This document shows positions 18,399 to 27,499 of a DNA stretch of 34,461 nt, in pieces. The translations under genes were made by a program, and so were the position numbers. The DNA lies in assembly GCA_016781135.1 (NCBI GenBank), contig JADDQY010000096.1, forward strand, positions 1 to 34,461. Reading direction: 5' to 3'. Position 1 is the first letter of the stretch; each line of letters starts with the position of its first letter. Below the pieces are notes generated by a model. The model was not told the DNA's origin, did no database searches, and saw only the letters and a program-made list of their open reading frames with translations. The DNA is from Actinomycetota bacterium (GTDB lineage Bacteria; Actinomycetota; Acidimicrobiia; Acidimicrobiales; CADCSY01).

Positions 18399-19745
18399 TC
18401 ACCGGAGCGGAGGCCGAGTTCGGGAGTCGAGGCAGGACCGGGCGAACGAGGCGACGGGAGAGGGGTCACCCCCGGCGTGGTGGTGGAGGTAGGTCGCGAG
18501 CAGGGTGGGCGTGGCGAAGCCGTCGGTGGTCGTGCCGAACCGATTGCTGAGGCACAGCGCATCGCCTGGCGGCTCGCAGGTCGAGTAATGGAACTCGTGG
18601 CCTCGGATGGTCGTGCCCGCAGGGCCGATGGGGCTGAGCCGGAGGGTCTCGGCGTGCCGGTAGCCCAGCACCAGCCGGTCACCAAGGCGCGCTGCGGCTG
18701 GCAAGGCGCCGACCATCCGCCGCCCGTCGAGCTCGGCGGCAAGCCACAGGAGGCCACCGCACTCAACCCAGGTCGGCACCCCGCCGGCGATCCGGACTGC
18801 GGCATCGGCGAGCAATGGGGCGTTGGCGGCCAGCGCCTCCCCGTGCACCTCCGGGAAGCCGCCGCCGACGAAAAGACCATCGATCGCGTCGGGCAGTGCC
18901 GGATCGTGCAGCGGGTCGAAGGGCACGATTTCTGCGCCAGCCGATTCCATGGCGTCGAGGTTGTCGCGGTAGCAGAACGTGAAGGCCGGGCCGGCGGCAA
19001 CGGCGATGCGGAACGAGCCGACGGGCTCGGGCAGGGCCACTCGTCCCGCCGGTCGTGGCGGTGCCGATCGTGCGATTGCCTCGAGGGCATCGAGGTCGAA
19101 CGCGGCGGCGACGGCGGCGGCAAGACGGTCGAGCGAGGCACTGACGGCGGCGGGCTGCTCGGCCACGGGTACGAGTCCGAGGTGGCGGTCGCGCCACGCG
19201 AGCGTGTCGTCTCGGTGCAAGCAACCGAGCACAGGGAGGCCGAGCGGCTCGAGTGCCTCTCGCAGCAGTCGCTCGTGACCGGCTGATCCGACCCGGTTCA
19301 GCGCCACGCCGGCCATCCGCACACGAGGGTCGTGGTCACGGAAGCCGCGTACGATGGCAGCGACCGAGGTGCTCATGGCGCTGGCGTCGACCACGAGCAC
19401 GACCGGGGCGTCGAGCAGGACGGCTACGTCTGCCGTCGTCGACGGGGCCCCGTCGGCGGCGCCGTCGAAGAGCCCCATCACCCCTTCGATCACGAGCAGG
19501 TTGCCCGCACCCGCCCGGGCGGCAAGGCCGGGAATGGCGTCGGCACCGCACAGCCACGGGTCGAGGTTGCGGGGCGGCTGTCCCGTTGCGAACGCGTGGT
19601 AGCCCGGGTCGATGAAGTCAGGGCCGACCTTGGCGCCGGCGACGGCTCGGCCCCGCGCTGCCATCGCCGCCAGCAAGCCGGTCGCCACCGTGGTCTTGCC
19701 GACCCCCGACGACACGCCGGCCACGACGAGGCGAGGCCCCAGCAC
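18399..19745 (-). CDS. cobB: cobyrinic acid a,c-diamide synthase
   Basis: VLGPRLVVAGVSSGVGKTTVATGLLAAMAARGRAVAGAKVGPDFIDPGYHAFATG...GLFVGGGFPEVHGEALAAN...WVECGGLLWLA; start GTG 19745 inferred. Confidence 0.95.
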   Translation of the reverse strand: MLGPRLVVAGVSSGVGKTTVATGLLAAMAARGRAVAGAKVGPDFIDPGYHAFATGQPPRNLDPWLCGADAIPGLAARAGAGNLLVIEGVMGLFDGAADGAPSTTADVAVLLDAPVVLVVDASAMSTSVAAIVRGFRDHDPRVRMAGVALNRVGSAGHERLLREALEPLGLPVLGCLHRDDTLAWRDRHLGLVPVAEQPAAVSASLDRLAAAVAAAFDLDALEAIARSAPPRPAGRVALPEPVGSFRIAVAAGPAFTFCYRDNLDAMESAGAEIVPFDPLHDPALPDAIDGLFVGGGFPEVHGEALAANAPLLADAAVRIAGGVPTWVECGGLLWLAAELDGRRMVGALPAAARLGDRLVLGYRHAETLRLSPIGPAGTTIRGHEFHYSTCEPPGDALCLSNRFGTTTDGFATPTLLATYLHHHAGGDPSPVASFARSCLDSRTRPPLR

Positions 19746-19750
19746 GTCGG

Positions 19751-20692
19751 TCAGGGGGACGGGGCGTGCCCGTGGTGGTGATCGACGGCCAGCGCAGAGT
19801 GTCCGATGCCGCGCGGCTGGCCGACCCGGTCGGCGACGCCGGGCCACTCGGCCCGGTAGGAGCAGGTGTCGCAGTTCGTGCGGTGGATGCCCTCGACCGC
19901 CTCCGCCCGCCGATGGGCGATCACCGGCACCAGCGCCGGATCCGGACCGAAGTAGCCGGCGTCGACGATCTCGAGGCCGCACCCGTCGGCGAACGCCGCC
20001 AGCTGGTCACGGGCGCGCTCGACCAGCTTGCCGGTGGCGAGGAACCAGAAGAACACGGCCACGCGCTGGTGCCCGAGCCGGCGTACCCGCTCGAGCGCGT
20101 CGGGCACCGACGGCCACGTGATCCCGGTGAACGCCACATCGACGTCCGCTGCCCCTGACCACTCCGCCAGGAGGCGGGCGGCTCGGCACGCCTCGGCGTT
20201 GGCGTCCGGGTCGGAGGTGCCTCGGGCGACCACGAGCAGGGGGGCGCCGGCCCCGCCGGCCGTCGCCAGGTTGGCGGCGGCGACAGCCAGGAGCTCCGGT
20301 ACCACGCCGAGCGGTGAACCGAAGAGCAGCTCGACGTGGGGGTGGCGCGCCCGGGCTTCGAGGACGATCGCCGGGACGTCGCTCTTGCCGTGGCCGGCGG
20401 CGAGCAGCATGAGGGGCTGCACGGTGATGCGCCGGCACCCTCGTGCGACCAGCTCGTCGAGCACCGCCTGGGCGGGCGGGTCGGCAAGCTCCAGGAACCC
20501 GAGGTCGACGGCGAGCTCGGGCAAGGCCCCGGCGACAGCCTCACCGAGGGCCATCGCCTCGTCGACGCCGGCGAGGCAACTGGAGCCATGGGCGACCAGC
20601 AGGAGCCCCTCGGGCCCCGCCGGGGCGCGACCGGCCGGGTGGAGAGGAGTACGGATGCGGACCGGGATGCCGGTGGCGCGAGGCGTCAGCAC
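19751..20692 (-). CDS. cbiX: sirohydrochlorin/precorrin cobaltochelatase CbiX with C-terminal Cys/His extension
   Basis: GLLLVAHGSSCLAGVDEAM...RRITVQPLMLLAAGHGKSDVPAIV...GIHRTNCDTCSYRAEWPGVADRVGQ...VDHHHGHAPSP. Confidence 0.9.
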   Translation of the reverse strand: MLTPRATGIPVRIRTPLHPAGRAPAGPEGLLLVAHGSSCLAGVDEAMALGEAVAGALPELAVDLGFLELADPPAQAVLDELVARGCRRITVQPLMLLAAGHGKSDVPAIVLEARARHPHVELLFGSPLGVVPELLAVAAANLATAGGAGAPLLVVARGTSDPDANAEACRAARLLAEWSGAADVDVAFTGITWPSVPDALERVRRLGHQRVAVFFWFLATGKLVERARDQLAAFADGCGLEIVDAGYFGPDPALVPVIAHRRAEAVEGIHRTNCDTCSYRAEWPGVADRVGQPRGIGHSALAVDHHHGHAPSP

Positions 20693-21285
20693 GAGGCTCG
20701 TCGGTGAAGTCGGTGGAGGGCGTTCAAGGCAGCGGCGGCGACCGGGCTTCCCCCTCGCTCCTCGACGTTCGTGATCGCTCGCGGCGCCAGGGGACCGGCC
20801 CACAGCTCGACCTTCGCCTCGGCGGCGCCGACGAAGCCCACCGGAACGCCGATGACCGCCGCTGGCTTCACCAGCCCCCCGTCGTGCAGTGCCAGCAGCT
20901 CCGCCAGCGCGGTCGGGGCGTTCCCCACGACCCAGAGCGCGCCGACGGGGTGGCGTTCGGCGGCGAGGGCGACGGCGGCGGCGGCCCGGGTCGACTTCGG
21001 CGGCGCGACCGGCACCTCGTCGAGCAGGCACGTCGTCGTCACCCTCGGGGCACCGGCCGCCACCATGGCGGCATCGACGATCACCGGCGCGCCTCGCCGG
21101 AGCACCTCGAGCGCGGCGGGGATGGCCTCGGCGCCGATGCGGGCGGACGCGGCGAAGCCGAGATCGGCGGTGGCGTGGATCATCCGGGCCACCACCTCGC
21201 GCGGTCCGGGCGGCCAGCCCGAGAGGTCGACGCGCTCGTTGAGGATGCGGTAGCTCTCCACCTCGATCGGATGGCGGCCGGTCAC
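20686..21285 (-). CDS. cobH: precorrin-8X methylmutase
   Basis: HPIEVESYRILNERVDLSGWPPGPREVVARMIHATADLGFAASARIGAEAIPAALEVLRRGAPVIVDAAMVAAG...GFVGAAEAK. Confidence 0.95.
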   Translation of the reverse strand: MTGRHPIEVESYRILNERVDLSGWPPGPREVVARMIHATADLGFAASARIGAEAIPAALEVLRRGAPVIVDAAMVAAGAPRVTTTCLLDEVPVAPPKSTRAAAAVALAAERHPVGALWVVGNAPTALAELLALHDGGLVKPAAVIGVPVGFVGAAEAKVELWAGPLAPRAITNVEERGGSPVAAAALNALHRLHRRASC

Positions 21286-22940
21286 GTCGCATAGCCCCGG
21301 GGCGTGACCATCCGGCCGTCGACGACAGTCGTGGTCGAACTGCCCACGACGACGATCGACAGCATCCCGGCGGCGCCGGGGTCGAGGTCGCCGAGCGTCG
21401 TGAGCACGATGTGCTCGCCAGGGCGGGTGGCGTCGGTGACGATGCCGACAGGGGTGGTCGAGGGGCGGCCCGCCAGCAGGATCGACCGCGCCGCCTCCAG
21501 CTGCCACCTGCGGCGGGAGGACCGCGGGTTGTAGAGGGCGACGGCGAGGTCGGCGTCGGCCACCGCTCGCAGGCGCCGCTCGATCGCGTTCCACGGCGTC
21601 AGGAGGTCGGAGAGGCTCACGAACGCGTGGTCGTGGGCGAGCGGGGCACCGAGCAGTGCTGCCGCCGCCGACGCGGCGGTGACGCCCGGGATCACCTCCA
21701 CCGGAGGTGCACCGTGGCCGGCGGCAAGCTGGTGCACGAGGGTCGCCATGGCGAACACGCCGGGGTCGCCGGAGCAGACGAGCGCCACCCGGGCGCCGGC
21801 AGCGGCGCGGGCCAGCGCATCGGCACAGCGGTCGACCTCGGCGCCGACGGGGCTGCGAACGACGGTCGTGCCCCGGCCGAGCAGGTCGGCGCACTGATCG
21901 ACGTAGAGGTCGTAGCCGGTGACGACGTCGGCGGCGCGGACGGCGGCGGCGGCGGCAGGGGTGCGGTGGCGGGGGTGGCCGGGGCCGAGGCCCACCACCG
22001 CGACCGATCCCTCGGGCCGGGCGCGACGGGCGACGGCGACCGTGGCCCCGGCCCCCTTCTGCTTGGGGACGACCAGCTCGGCCCCCGGACCGGCGGCGAG
22101 CAGCGCCGCCGCCTCGGCCACGCTGGCGGTGCCGACCTCGGCGGCGACGACGACGCTCGGATTCGGAACCTCGACGGTGGCCAGCACCTCGGCCGGGAAG
22201 GCGCGCACGGGCCGGTCGAGCACGGTCACCACCTCGTCACCGGCGCGCCGGTCGATGGTCGCCACCGCGCCGACGGCGTCGCCGGACAGACCGGCGTCGG
22301 CCAGGGCGGTGTCGAGCAGCACGGTGGCGGCGTCGGAGGCGGCGTCCGAGGACGCGCCGACGCCGACGACGAGCGAGGGCGGCCGAAGGGCGACGAGACC
22401 GGCCTCGGCGTCGACGGCGCGGTCGGTGACGAGCACCCGCGCCGGGCCCACGCCGGCGGTGAACGGCACCGGCCAGTCGAGCGTCCGCTCGACGAGCGGG
22501 GGGCGACCGTCGAGCCACGCCCGCGCCACCCCGGCGATGTCACCGGTGGCGACGAAGCCGGGAAGGGCGTCGAGCGCCGGGACGCCGACCGCGTCGGTCG
22601 CGGTGGTGACCACCGCAGTCGAGCCCAGCAGACCTGCTACCTCGCGGGCCAAGTGGTTGGCGCCACCGGCGTGCCCGCCGCACAAGGACACGGCGAAGGC
22701 GCCGGCCTCGTCGACGCACACCACGGCCGGGTCGGTCGCCTTGTCGCCCAGGAGCGGAGCCACCACCCGCACGGCGATGCCGGTGGCGCAGCACAGCACG
22801 AAGCTGTCGACGGTGCTCCAGCGAGCTCGCACGGTGGCGGCGAGGTCGCCGTGGACAGCGGGGTAGGGAAGCCGACCGGCGAGGCGGCGGCCGGCTTCGG
22901 TGATCGACACCGCGAGGACGCGACTGTCGGGGGCGGTCAC
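21282..22940 (-). CDS. fused CbiG cobalamin biosynthesis protein - precorrin-3B C17-methyltransferase (CobJ/CbiH)
   Basis: GTG 22940: VTAPDSRVLAVSITEAGRRLAGRLPYPAVHGD...SFVLCCATGIAVRVVAPLLGDKATDPAVVCVDEAGAFAVSLCGGHAGGANHLA (CbiG) followed by GSVAVVGLGPGHPRHRTPAAAAAVRAADVVTGYDLYVDQ...VALVCSGDPGVFAMA (CobJ). Confidence 0.93.
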   Translation of the reverse strand: MTAPDSRVLAVSITEAGRRLAGRLPYPAVHGDLAATVRARWSTVDSFVLCCATGIAVRVVAPLLGDKATDPAVVCVDEAGAFAVSLCGGHAGGANHLAREVAGLLGSTAVVTTATDAVGVPALDALPGFVATGDIAGVARAWLDGRPPLVERTLDWPVPFTAGVGPARVLVTDRAVDAEAGLVALRPPSLVVGVGASSDAASDAATVLLDTALADAGLSGDAVGAVATIDRRAGDEVVTVLDRPVRAFPAEVLATVEVPNPSVVVAAEVGTASVAEAAALLAAGPGAELVVPKQKGAGATVAVARRARPEGSVAVVGLGPGHPRHRTPAAAAAVRAADVVTGYDLYVDQCADLLGRGTTVVRSPVGAEVDRCADALARAAAGARVALVCSGDPGVFAMATLVHQLAAGHGAPPVEVIPGVTAASAAAALLGAPLAHDHAFVSLSDLLTPWNAIERRLRAVADADLAVALYNPRSSRRRWQLEAARSILLAGRPSTTPVGIVTDATRPGEHIVLTTLGDLDPGAAGMLSIVVVGSSTTTVVDGRMVTPRGYAT

Positions 22941-24130
22941 CGGCTCCCCCACACCACGAACACCGGGTTCTCGGCCAGCAACCGCAGCTGCCCGTCCGGG
23001 CCGATCGGCGTCCCGCGGCTCACGTTGAGCTGGACCAGCGACCCGAGCCGATCGGCGGCGGCGAGTGCCGATGCCAGCACCGCGTAGGTGGCGACGGCGA
23101 CGCCGCCGGGCCGCAGCCGATCCAGCACGGCGTCGAGGACGTCGGTGCCGCCGCCGCCCACGAACGCCCGGTCGGGATCGGGAAGGCCGGCCAGCGCCCC
23201 CGGGGCATCGCCTTCGATCACGGTGACCGACGAGCCGCGGGCGTTGTCGCGGATCTGCAGGCACGCCTCGGCCTGGCGCTCGACGGCGAACACCCGCAGG
23301 CCGGGGACGAGCCGGGCGATCTCCACGGCGACGCTGCCGCTGCCCGCCCCGACGTCCCAGACGACTCCCGACGGGGGGAGCGACAGCTTCCCGAGGGCGA
23401 CGGCCCGCACCTCGGCCTTGGTGATGAGCCCGGCGCGGTGGGCGAACGCCGCCTCGTGGCGTCCCCACTCCGTCGCCGCCGCCGGTGCCACGCCGCACCC
23501 CGGGGCGATGAAGACGACCACCGACAGCGGGTCGAACGTTCCCGCCGACAGGCCCACGACGTCGGTGCGGGTCACCGACTCGACGGCCTCGCCGAGGCGG
23601 CTGCACACCCAGACGTCGCGGGCCGGCGCTCCGGCGTCGACGACAGCGCGCCCGAGGGCTTCCGGCGGCGAGTCCGGCGACACGAGCACGGCCACCTTCG
23701 AATGGCGGACCACCACCTCCGCCGCCGTGGCGACCGGCCGGCCGTGGCAGGTGGCGACGACCGCGTCGTCCCAGGGAACGCCGATGCGGGCGAAGGCGAG
23801 GGCGACCGACGACGGCGCCGGGTGGACCTCGAGGACGTCGGGACCGAGCCGGGCAGCGAGCGCCCGGACGACTCCGAAGAAGCCTGGATCGCCGGAGGCG
23901 AGGACGCACACGCGGGCACCGGCAGCGGCGCGGGTGGCGCACAGCTCGACCAGCTCGTCGATCCTGCCCCACATCTCGACGGGCTCGCCGGCAAGGCCGG
24001 TACCCGCCAGGTCGCCGTGCTGGCGGGCGGAGCCCACGAGCAGGTCGGCGTGCCGCAGCGCCCCCTCGGCCGCCAGGCCGTACCAGACGCCGCCGTGGAG
24101 CCCCACCACCGACACCGGGACCGGGCTCAT
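22937..24130 (-). CDS. cobL: precorrin-6Y C5,15-methyltransferase (decarboxylating), CbiE-CbiT fusion
   Basis: MSPVPVSVVGLHGGVWYGLAAEG...LASGDPGFFGVVRALAARLG...GLITKAEVRAVALGKLSLPPSGVVWDVGAGSGSVAVEIARL. Confidence 0.95.
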   Translation of the reverse strand: MSPVPVSVVGLHGGVWYGLAAEGALRHADLLVGSARQHGDLAGTGLAGEPVEMWGRIDELVELCATRAAAGARVCVLASGDPGFFGVVRALAARLGPDVLEVHPAPSSVALAFARIGVPWDDAVVATCHGRPVATAAEVVVRHSKVAVLVSPDSPPEALGRAVVDAGAPARDVWVCSRLGEAVESVTRTDVVGLSAGTFDPLSVVVFIAPGCGVAPAAATEWGRHEAAFAHRAGLITKAEVRAVALGKLSLPPSGVVWDVGAGSGSVAVEIARLVPGLRVFAVERQAEACLQIRDNARGSSVTVIEGDAPGALAGLPDPDRAFVGGGGTDVLDAVLDRLRPGGVAVATYAVLASALAAADRLGSLVQLNVSRGTPIGPDGQLRLLAENPVFVVWGSR

Positions 24131-24930
24131 CGGACCCGCCGCCGGCCGGGCCGCCCGACGGTCGACCCGGCGCGGCTCGGCAGCCGGAACGCGGTGGCGT
24201 GGGTGGGCGAGTAGAGGTGGGTGCGAGCCAGCACCGGGCGGTCGGCGAGGGCCTCACCCACCAGCACGAGCACCGTGCGGGTGGCCCCGGTCGAGCGGAT
24301 GGCGTCGGCGAGCTCGCCGACCGTCGCCCGCACGATCAGCTCATCGGGCCAGGTGACCCGCACCGCCACCGCCGCGGGGGTCTCGGGCGGGTAGCCGGTC
24401 AGCAGCTCGGCCTGCAGCTCGTCGGGCCGGGCCCCGGAGAGGAAGACCGCCATCGAAACCCGCGCCGACGCGAAGGCGGCGACGCCCTCGCCCGGCCGCA
24501 TCGACGCCTCGGTCCGGCCGGCGAGGCGGGTGAGCACCACCGACTGCGACACCGTGGGGACGGTGAGCTCGCGCTCGAGGGTGGCGGCGGCAGCCGCCAC
24601 CGACGTCACGCCGGGCACGATCTCGAAGGCGCGGCCGTTGGCGCGGCACCAGTCGATCTGCTCGGCGATGGCGCCGTAGACGCTCGGGTCGCCGGAGTGC
24701 AGCCGCACGACCGAGGTGCCGTCACCGGCGTGGGCGAACACGGCGAGCACGTCTTCGAGGGTCATGACCGCCGAGTCGTGGAGCACGGCGTCGGTTCGGC
24801 AGTGCTCGAGCACGGCCTCGGGCACGAGCGAGGATGCCCACACGACGACCTCGGCGTCGGCCAGGCGCTGCACCCCCCGGAGCGTCAAGAGGTCGGGGGC
24901 GCCGGGCCCGGCGCCGACGAAGGAGATCAC
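24127..24930 (-). CDS. cobM: precorrin-4 C11-methyltransferase
   Basis: GTG 24930: VISFVGAGPGAPDLLTLRGVQRLADAEVVVWASSLVPEAVLEHC...RLHSGDPSVYGAIAEQIDWC. Confidence 0.95.
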   Translation of the reverse strand: MISFVGAGPGAPDLLTLRGVQRLADAEVVVWASSLVPEAVLEHCRTDAVLHDSAVMTLEDVLAVFAHAGDGTSVVRLHSGDPSVYGAIAEQIDWCRANGRAFEIVPGVTSVAAAAATLERELTVPTVSQSVVLTRLAGRTEASMRPGEGVAAFASARVSMAVFLSGARPDELQAELLTGYPPETPAAVAVRVTWPDELIVRATVGELADAIRSTGATRTVLVLVGEALADRPVLARTHLYSPTHATAFRLPSRAGSTVGRPGRRRVR

Positions 24931-25811
24931 GCGCCCGAGCGGGCTGGGGCGATGACCGCCGACAGGTAGCTGGCGGGACGGTCGGCGACCTCGGCCACGG
25001 GCGCGATCCGCTCGCCGGGCAGCCCCAGCAGCTCGCCGAGCACCGACCCGTCGAGCCGGTCGGCGTCGCGGAGCCGCTCGGCGACGGCCGCGACCTGCCG
25101 TCCGCCCTTGTAGACGACCACGGTGCACCAGGCGTCGGCGAGCGCCGCCGCGAGCGCCCCGTCGCTCGCGCTGGTCGCCTCGTCGTTGGCCGGGAGCACG
25201 AGGAACGACTGCTGGTCGTCGGCCAGCACGGTGCCTGACCGCGCCGCCAGCTCCTGGAACGCCATGACCCCGGGGACGGTGAGGATCGGCGTGCCCGGTC
25301 GCCGGTCGGCGACGGCGGCAGCGACCGACGAGAACGTCGAGTACAGGTTCGGGTCGCCCAGCGTGATGAACGCGACCTCGCCTCCGGCGTCGAGCAGCTC
25401 GACGACGCGGCCGATCACACCGGCCAGCGCCGCCCGGCGGGCGGCGGGGTCCGGGTCCATGGCGAACACGAGCCGTTCGACCACGACGTCGGGTGCCGCC
25501 TCCCGCACGATGGCCTCGGCCCGCCCGGTGGCGGCGACGTCGGTGCACGGGGCCACCACCAGATCGGCGCGACGCAGCGCCCGGAGGGCCCGCACGGTGA
25601 GCAGGTCGGCGGCGCCGGGCCCGACGCCGACGCCGACCAGCCGACCGGGCACCGGGTTGTCGAGGCCGGCCGGGCGGTCGGCTCGGCCGCCGGCGACGAG
25701 CTGCTCCACCGCCACGCGCAGCAGCTCGGCCTCGGAGCGGTGGGTGCGCTCGGCGAGGGCGCTCAGCTGACGCTTGAGCGCCTCGGGGAGATAGACCGAG
25801 GTCTTCCGCAC
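24927..25811 (-). CDS. cobI: precorrin-2 C20-methyltransferase with N-terminal ribbon-helix-helix-like domain
   Basis: GTG 25811: VRKTSVYLPEALKRQLSALAERTHRSEAELLRVAVEQLVAGG (RHH-like) then GRLVGVGVGPGAADLLTVRALRALRRADLVVAPCTD...ITLGDPNLYSTFSSVAA (CobI). Confidence 0.92.
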   Translation of the reverse strand: MRKTSVYLPEALKRQLSALAERTHRSEAELLRVAVEQLVAGGRADRPAGLDNPVPGRLVGVGVGPGAADLLTVRALRALRRADLVVAPCTDVAATGRAEAIVREAAPDVVVERLVFAMDPDPAARRAALAGVIGRVVELLDAGGEVAFITLGDPNLYSTFSSVAAAVADRRPGTPILTVPGVMAFQELAARSGTVLADDQQSFLVLPANDEATSASDGALAAALADAWCTVVVYKGGRQVAAVAERLRDADRLDGSVLGELLGLPGERIAPVAEVADRPASYLSAVIAPARSGA

Positions 25812-25834
25812 GGACGTAGGGTAATGCGTAGGGC
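25812..25834. promoter_or_regulatory. divergent cobI/cobF intergenic region with tandem CGTAGGG repeat
   Basis: CGTAGGG at 25815-25821 and 25827-25833 (12-bp start-to-start); minus strand TACCCT followed by 6 nt and the GTG of cobI. Confidence 0.5.
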
Positions 25835-26644
25835 ATGTCGCTGAATCCGTCGCCACCGAGCCCGCCCGGGCCATCTCGTCGCCGCCGAGTCCTCGTGGTT
25901 GGCATCGGCGCCGGCGACCCGGAGCACCTGACGCTCGGTGCCGTCCGAGCGCTGAACGAGACCGATGTGGTGTTCCTGGTCGACAAGGGGGACGCGAGCG
26001 CCGACCTGCGGCGGGCACGGCTCGACCTGTGCGACCGGGTCATCGACCCGGGGCACCGCTGCCGCATGGTGGAGGTCGAGCTCGACGCCGTCCGCGACCG
26101 CGGGGACGGGACCTACGGTGCCACTGTGGCGGGGTGGCGGGCGGCGCGCGTGGGCGTGTACGGCGAACTGGTGGCCGGCCTCGACGAGGGCGAGACCGGC
26201 GCCTTTCTCGTGTGGGGCGACCCGACGCTGTACGACGGCACGATTGACGTGCTGGCCGAGGTGGGCGCCGCCGGGGAGGTCGCGTTCGACGTCGAGGTGG
26301 TGCCCGGCATCAGCAGCGTGTCGGCGCTCGCCGCCCGTCACCGCGTGGCCCTGAACCGGCCCGGCGAGGCGGTCCAGATCACCACCGGGCGGCGCCTGGC
26401 CCGCGATGGGCTGCCCGACAGCGCCGACAACGTCGTCGTGCTCCTCGACGCCCACGAGGCGTGGCGGCAGCTCGACGACGACCTCGAGATCTGGTGGGGC
26501 GCGTTCGTCGGCCTGCCGGGTGAGCGCCTCGTCACCGGCCGGCTCGGCGACCAGCGGGTCACCATCGAGCGCGAGCGCGCCGCTGCCCGGTCCCGCCGCG
26601 GCTGGGTGTTCGACGCCTACCTCGTGCGGCGCCCGTCGCCATGA
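25835..26644 (+). CDS. cobF: precorrin-6A synthase (deacetylating)
   Basis: RRRRVLVVGIGAGDPEHLTLGAVRALNETDVVFLVDKGDASADLRRARLDLCDRV...WGDPTLYDGTIDVLAEV...VVPGISSVSALAARHRVALNRPGEAVQITTGRRL. Confidence 0.95.
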   Translation: MSLNPSPPSPPGPSRRRRVLVVGIGAGDPEHLTLGAVRALNETDVVFLVDKGDASADLRRARLDLCDRVIDPGHRCRMVEVELDAVRDRGDGTYGATVAGWRAARVGVYGELVAGLDEGETGAFLVWGDPTLYDGTIDVLAEVGAAGEVAFDVEVVPGISSVSALAARHRVALNRPGEAVQITTGRRLARDGLPDSADNVVVLLDAHEAWRQLDDDLEIWWGAFVGLPGERLVTGRLGDQRVTIERERAAARSRRGWVFDAYLVRRPSP

Positions 26645-27372
26645 ACGTCCTGCTGCTGGGCGGTACGAGCGAGGCGCGCCAGCTCGCCTCGCTGCTGGCC
26701 GCCGAGCCCGGTGTGGCGGTGGTGGCATCGCTCGCCGGCCGCACCTCACAGCCCGCGGCCTATCCCTGCCCGGTCCGCACCGGCGGCTTCGGTGGCGTCG
26801 ACGGCCTGGTCCGCTACCTGCGGGAGAGCGCGGTGGACGTCCTGGTCGACGCCACGCACGCCTTCGCCCGGGCCATGCCCCACCATGCCGCCGAGGCGGC
26901 GCGGCGGACCGGCGTGGCCCGGCTTCGGCTGGTGCGACCGCCTTGGGAACGGCAGCAGGGCGACGAGTGGCACGAGGCCAAAGACCTGGACCACGCCGTG
27001 CGGCGGCTGCGCGGGCTCGGCGCCCACCGCATCCTGCTCACCGTGGGCGGGCTCGACCTTGTGCCCTTCGCCGCGCTCGACGCCCACCTCGTGGTGCGCA
27101 CCATCGAGCCCCCCGATTCCATGCCGCTCCCGCGCGCCGAGCTCGTCCGTGCTCGCGGGCCGTTCACCGTCGCCGACGAGGTCACCCTCCTCCGCGACTT
27201 CGCGATCGACGCCCTGGTCACCAAGAACGCGGGTGGTGACGACGCCAAGCTCGTCGCCGCCCGAGGAGCGCGCGTGCCGGTGGTGATGGTCCGCCGTCCT
27301 CCCGACGTCGCCGGCACGTGTGCCCCCACTCCGGGCCACGCCGTGGCCTGGCTCCGCGCCCTGGCAGCATGA
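26641..27372 (+). CDS. cobK: precorrin-6A reductase
   Basis: MNVLLLGGTSEARQLASLLAAEPGVAVVASLAGRTSQP...GGFGGVDGLVRYLRESAVDVLVDATHAFARAMPHHAAEA; 4-nt overlap with cobF. Confidence 0.95.
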   Translation: MNVLLLGGTSEARQLASLLAAEPGVAVVASLAGRTSQPAAYPCPVRTGGFGGVDGLVRYLRESAVDVLVDATHAFARAMPHHAAEAARRTGVARLRLVRPPWERQQGDEWHEAKDLDHAVRRLRGLGAHRILLTVGGLDLVPFAALDAHLVVRTIEPPDSMPLPRAELVRARGPFTVADEVTLLRDFAIDALVTKNAGGDDAKLVAARGARVPVVMVRRPPDVAGTCAPTPGHAVAWLRALAA

Positions 27373-27499
27373 GCAGGGCCTGCCGCCCGTGGTGCTCGGT
27401 CCACCCCGACTCCGGGCACGAGGCCGCTCGTCACCGTGCTGGTTCGCCCCGGCCGCCGGCCCCTGGTGGTGGGCGAAGAGCACCACGTCGGCGGGCTGG

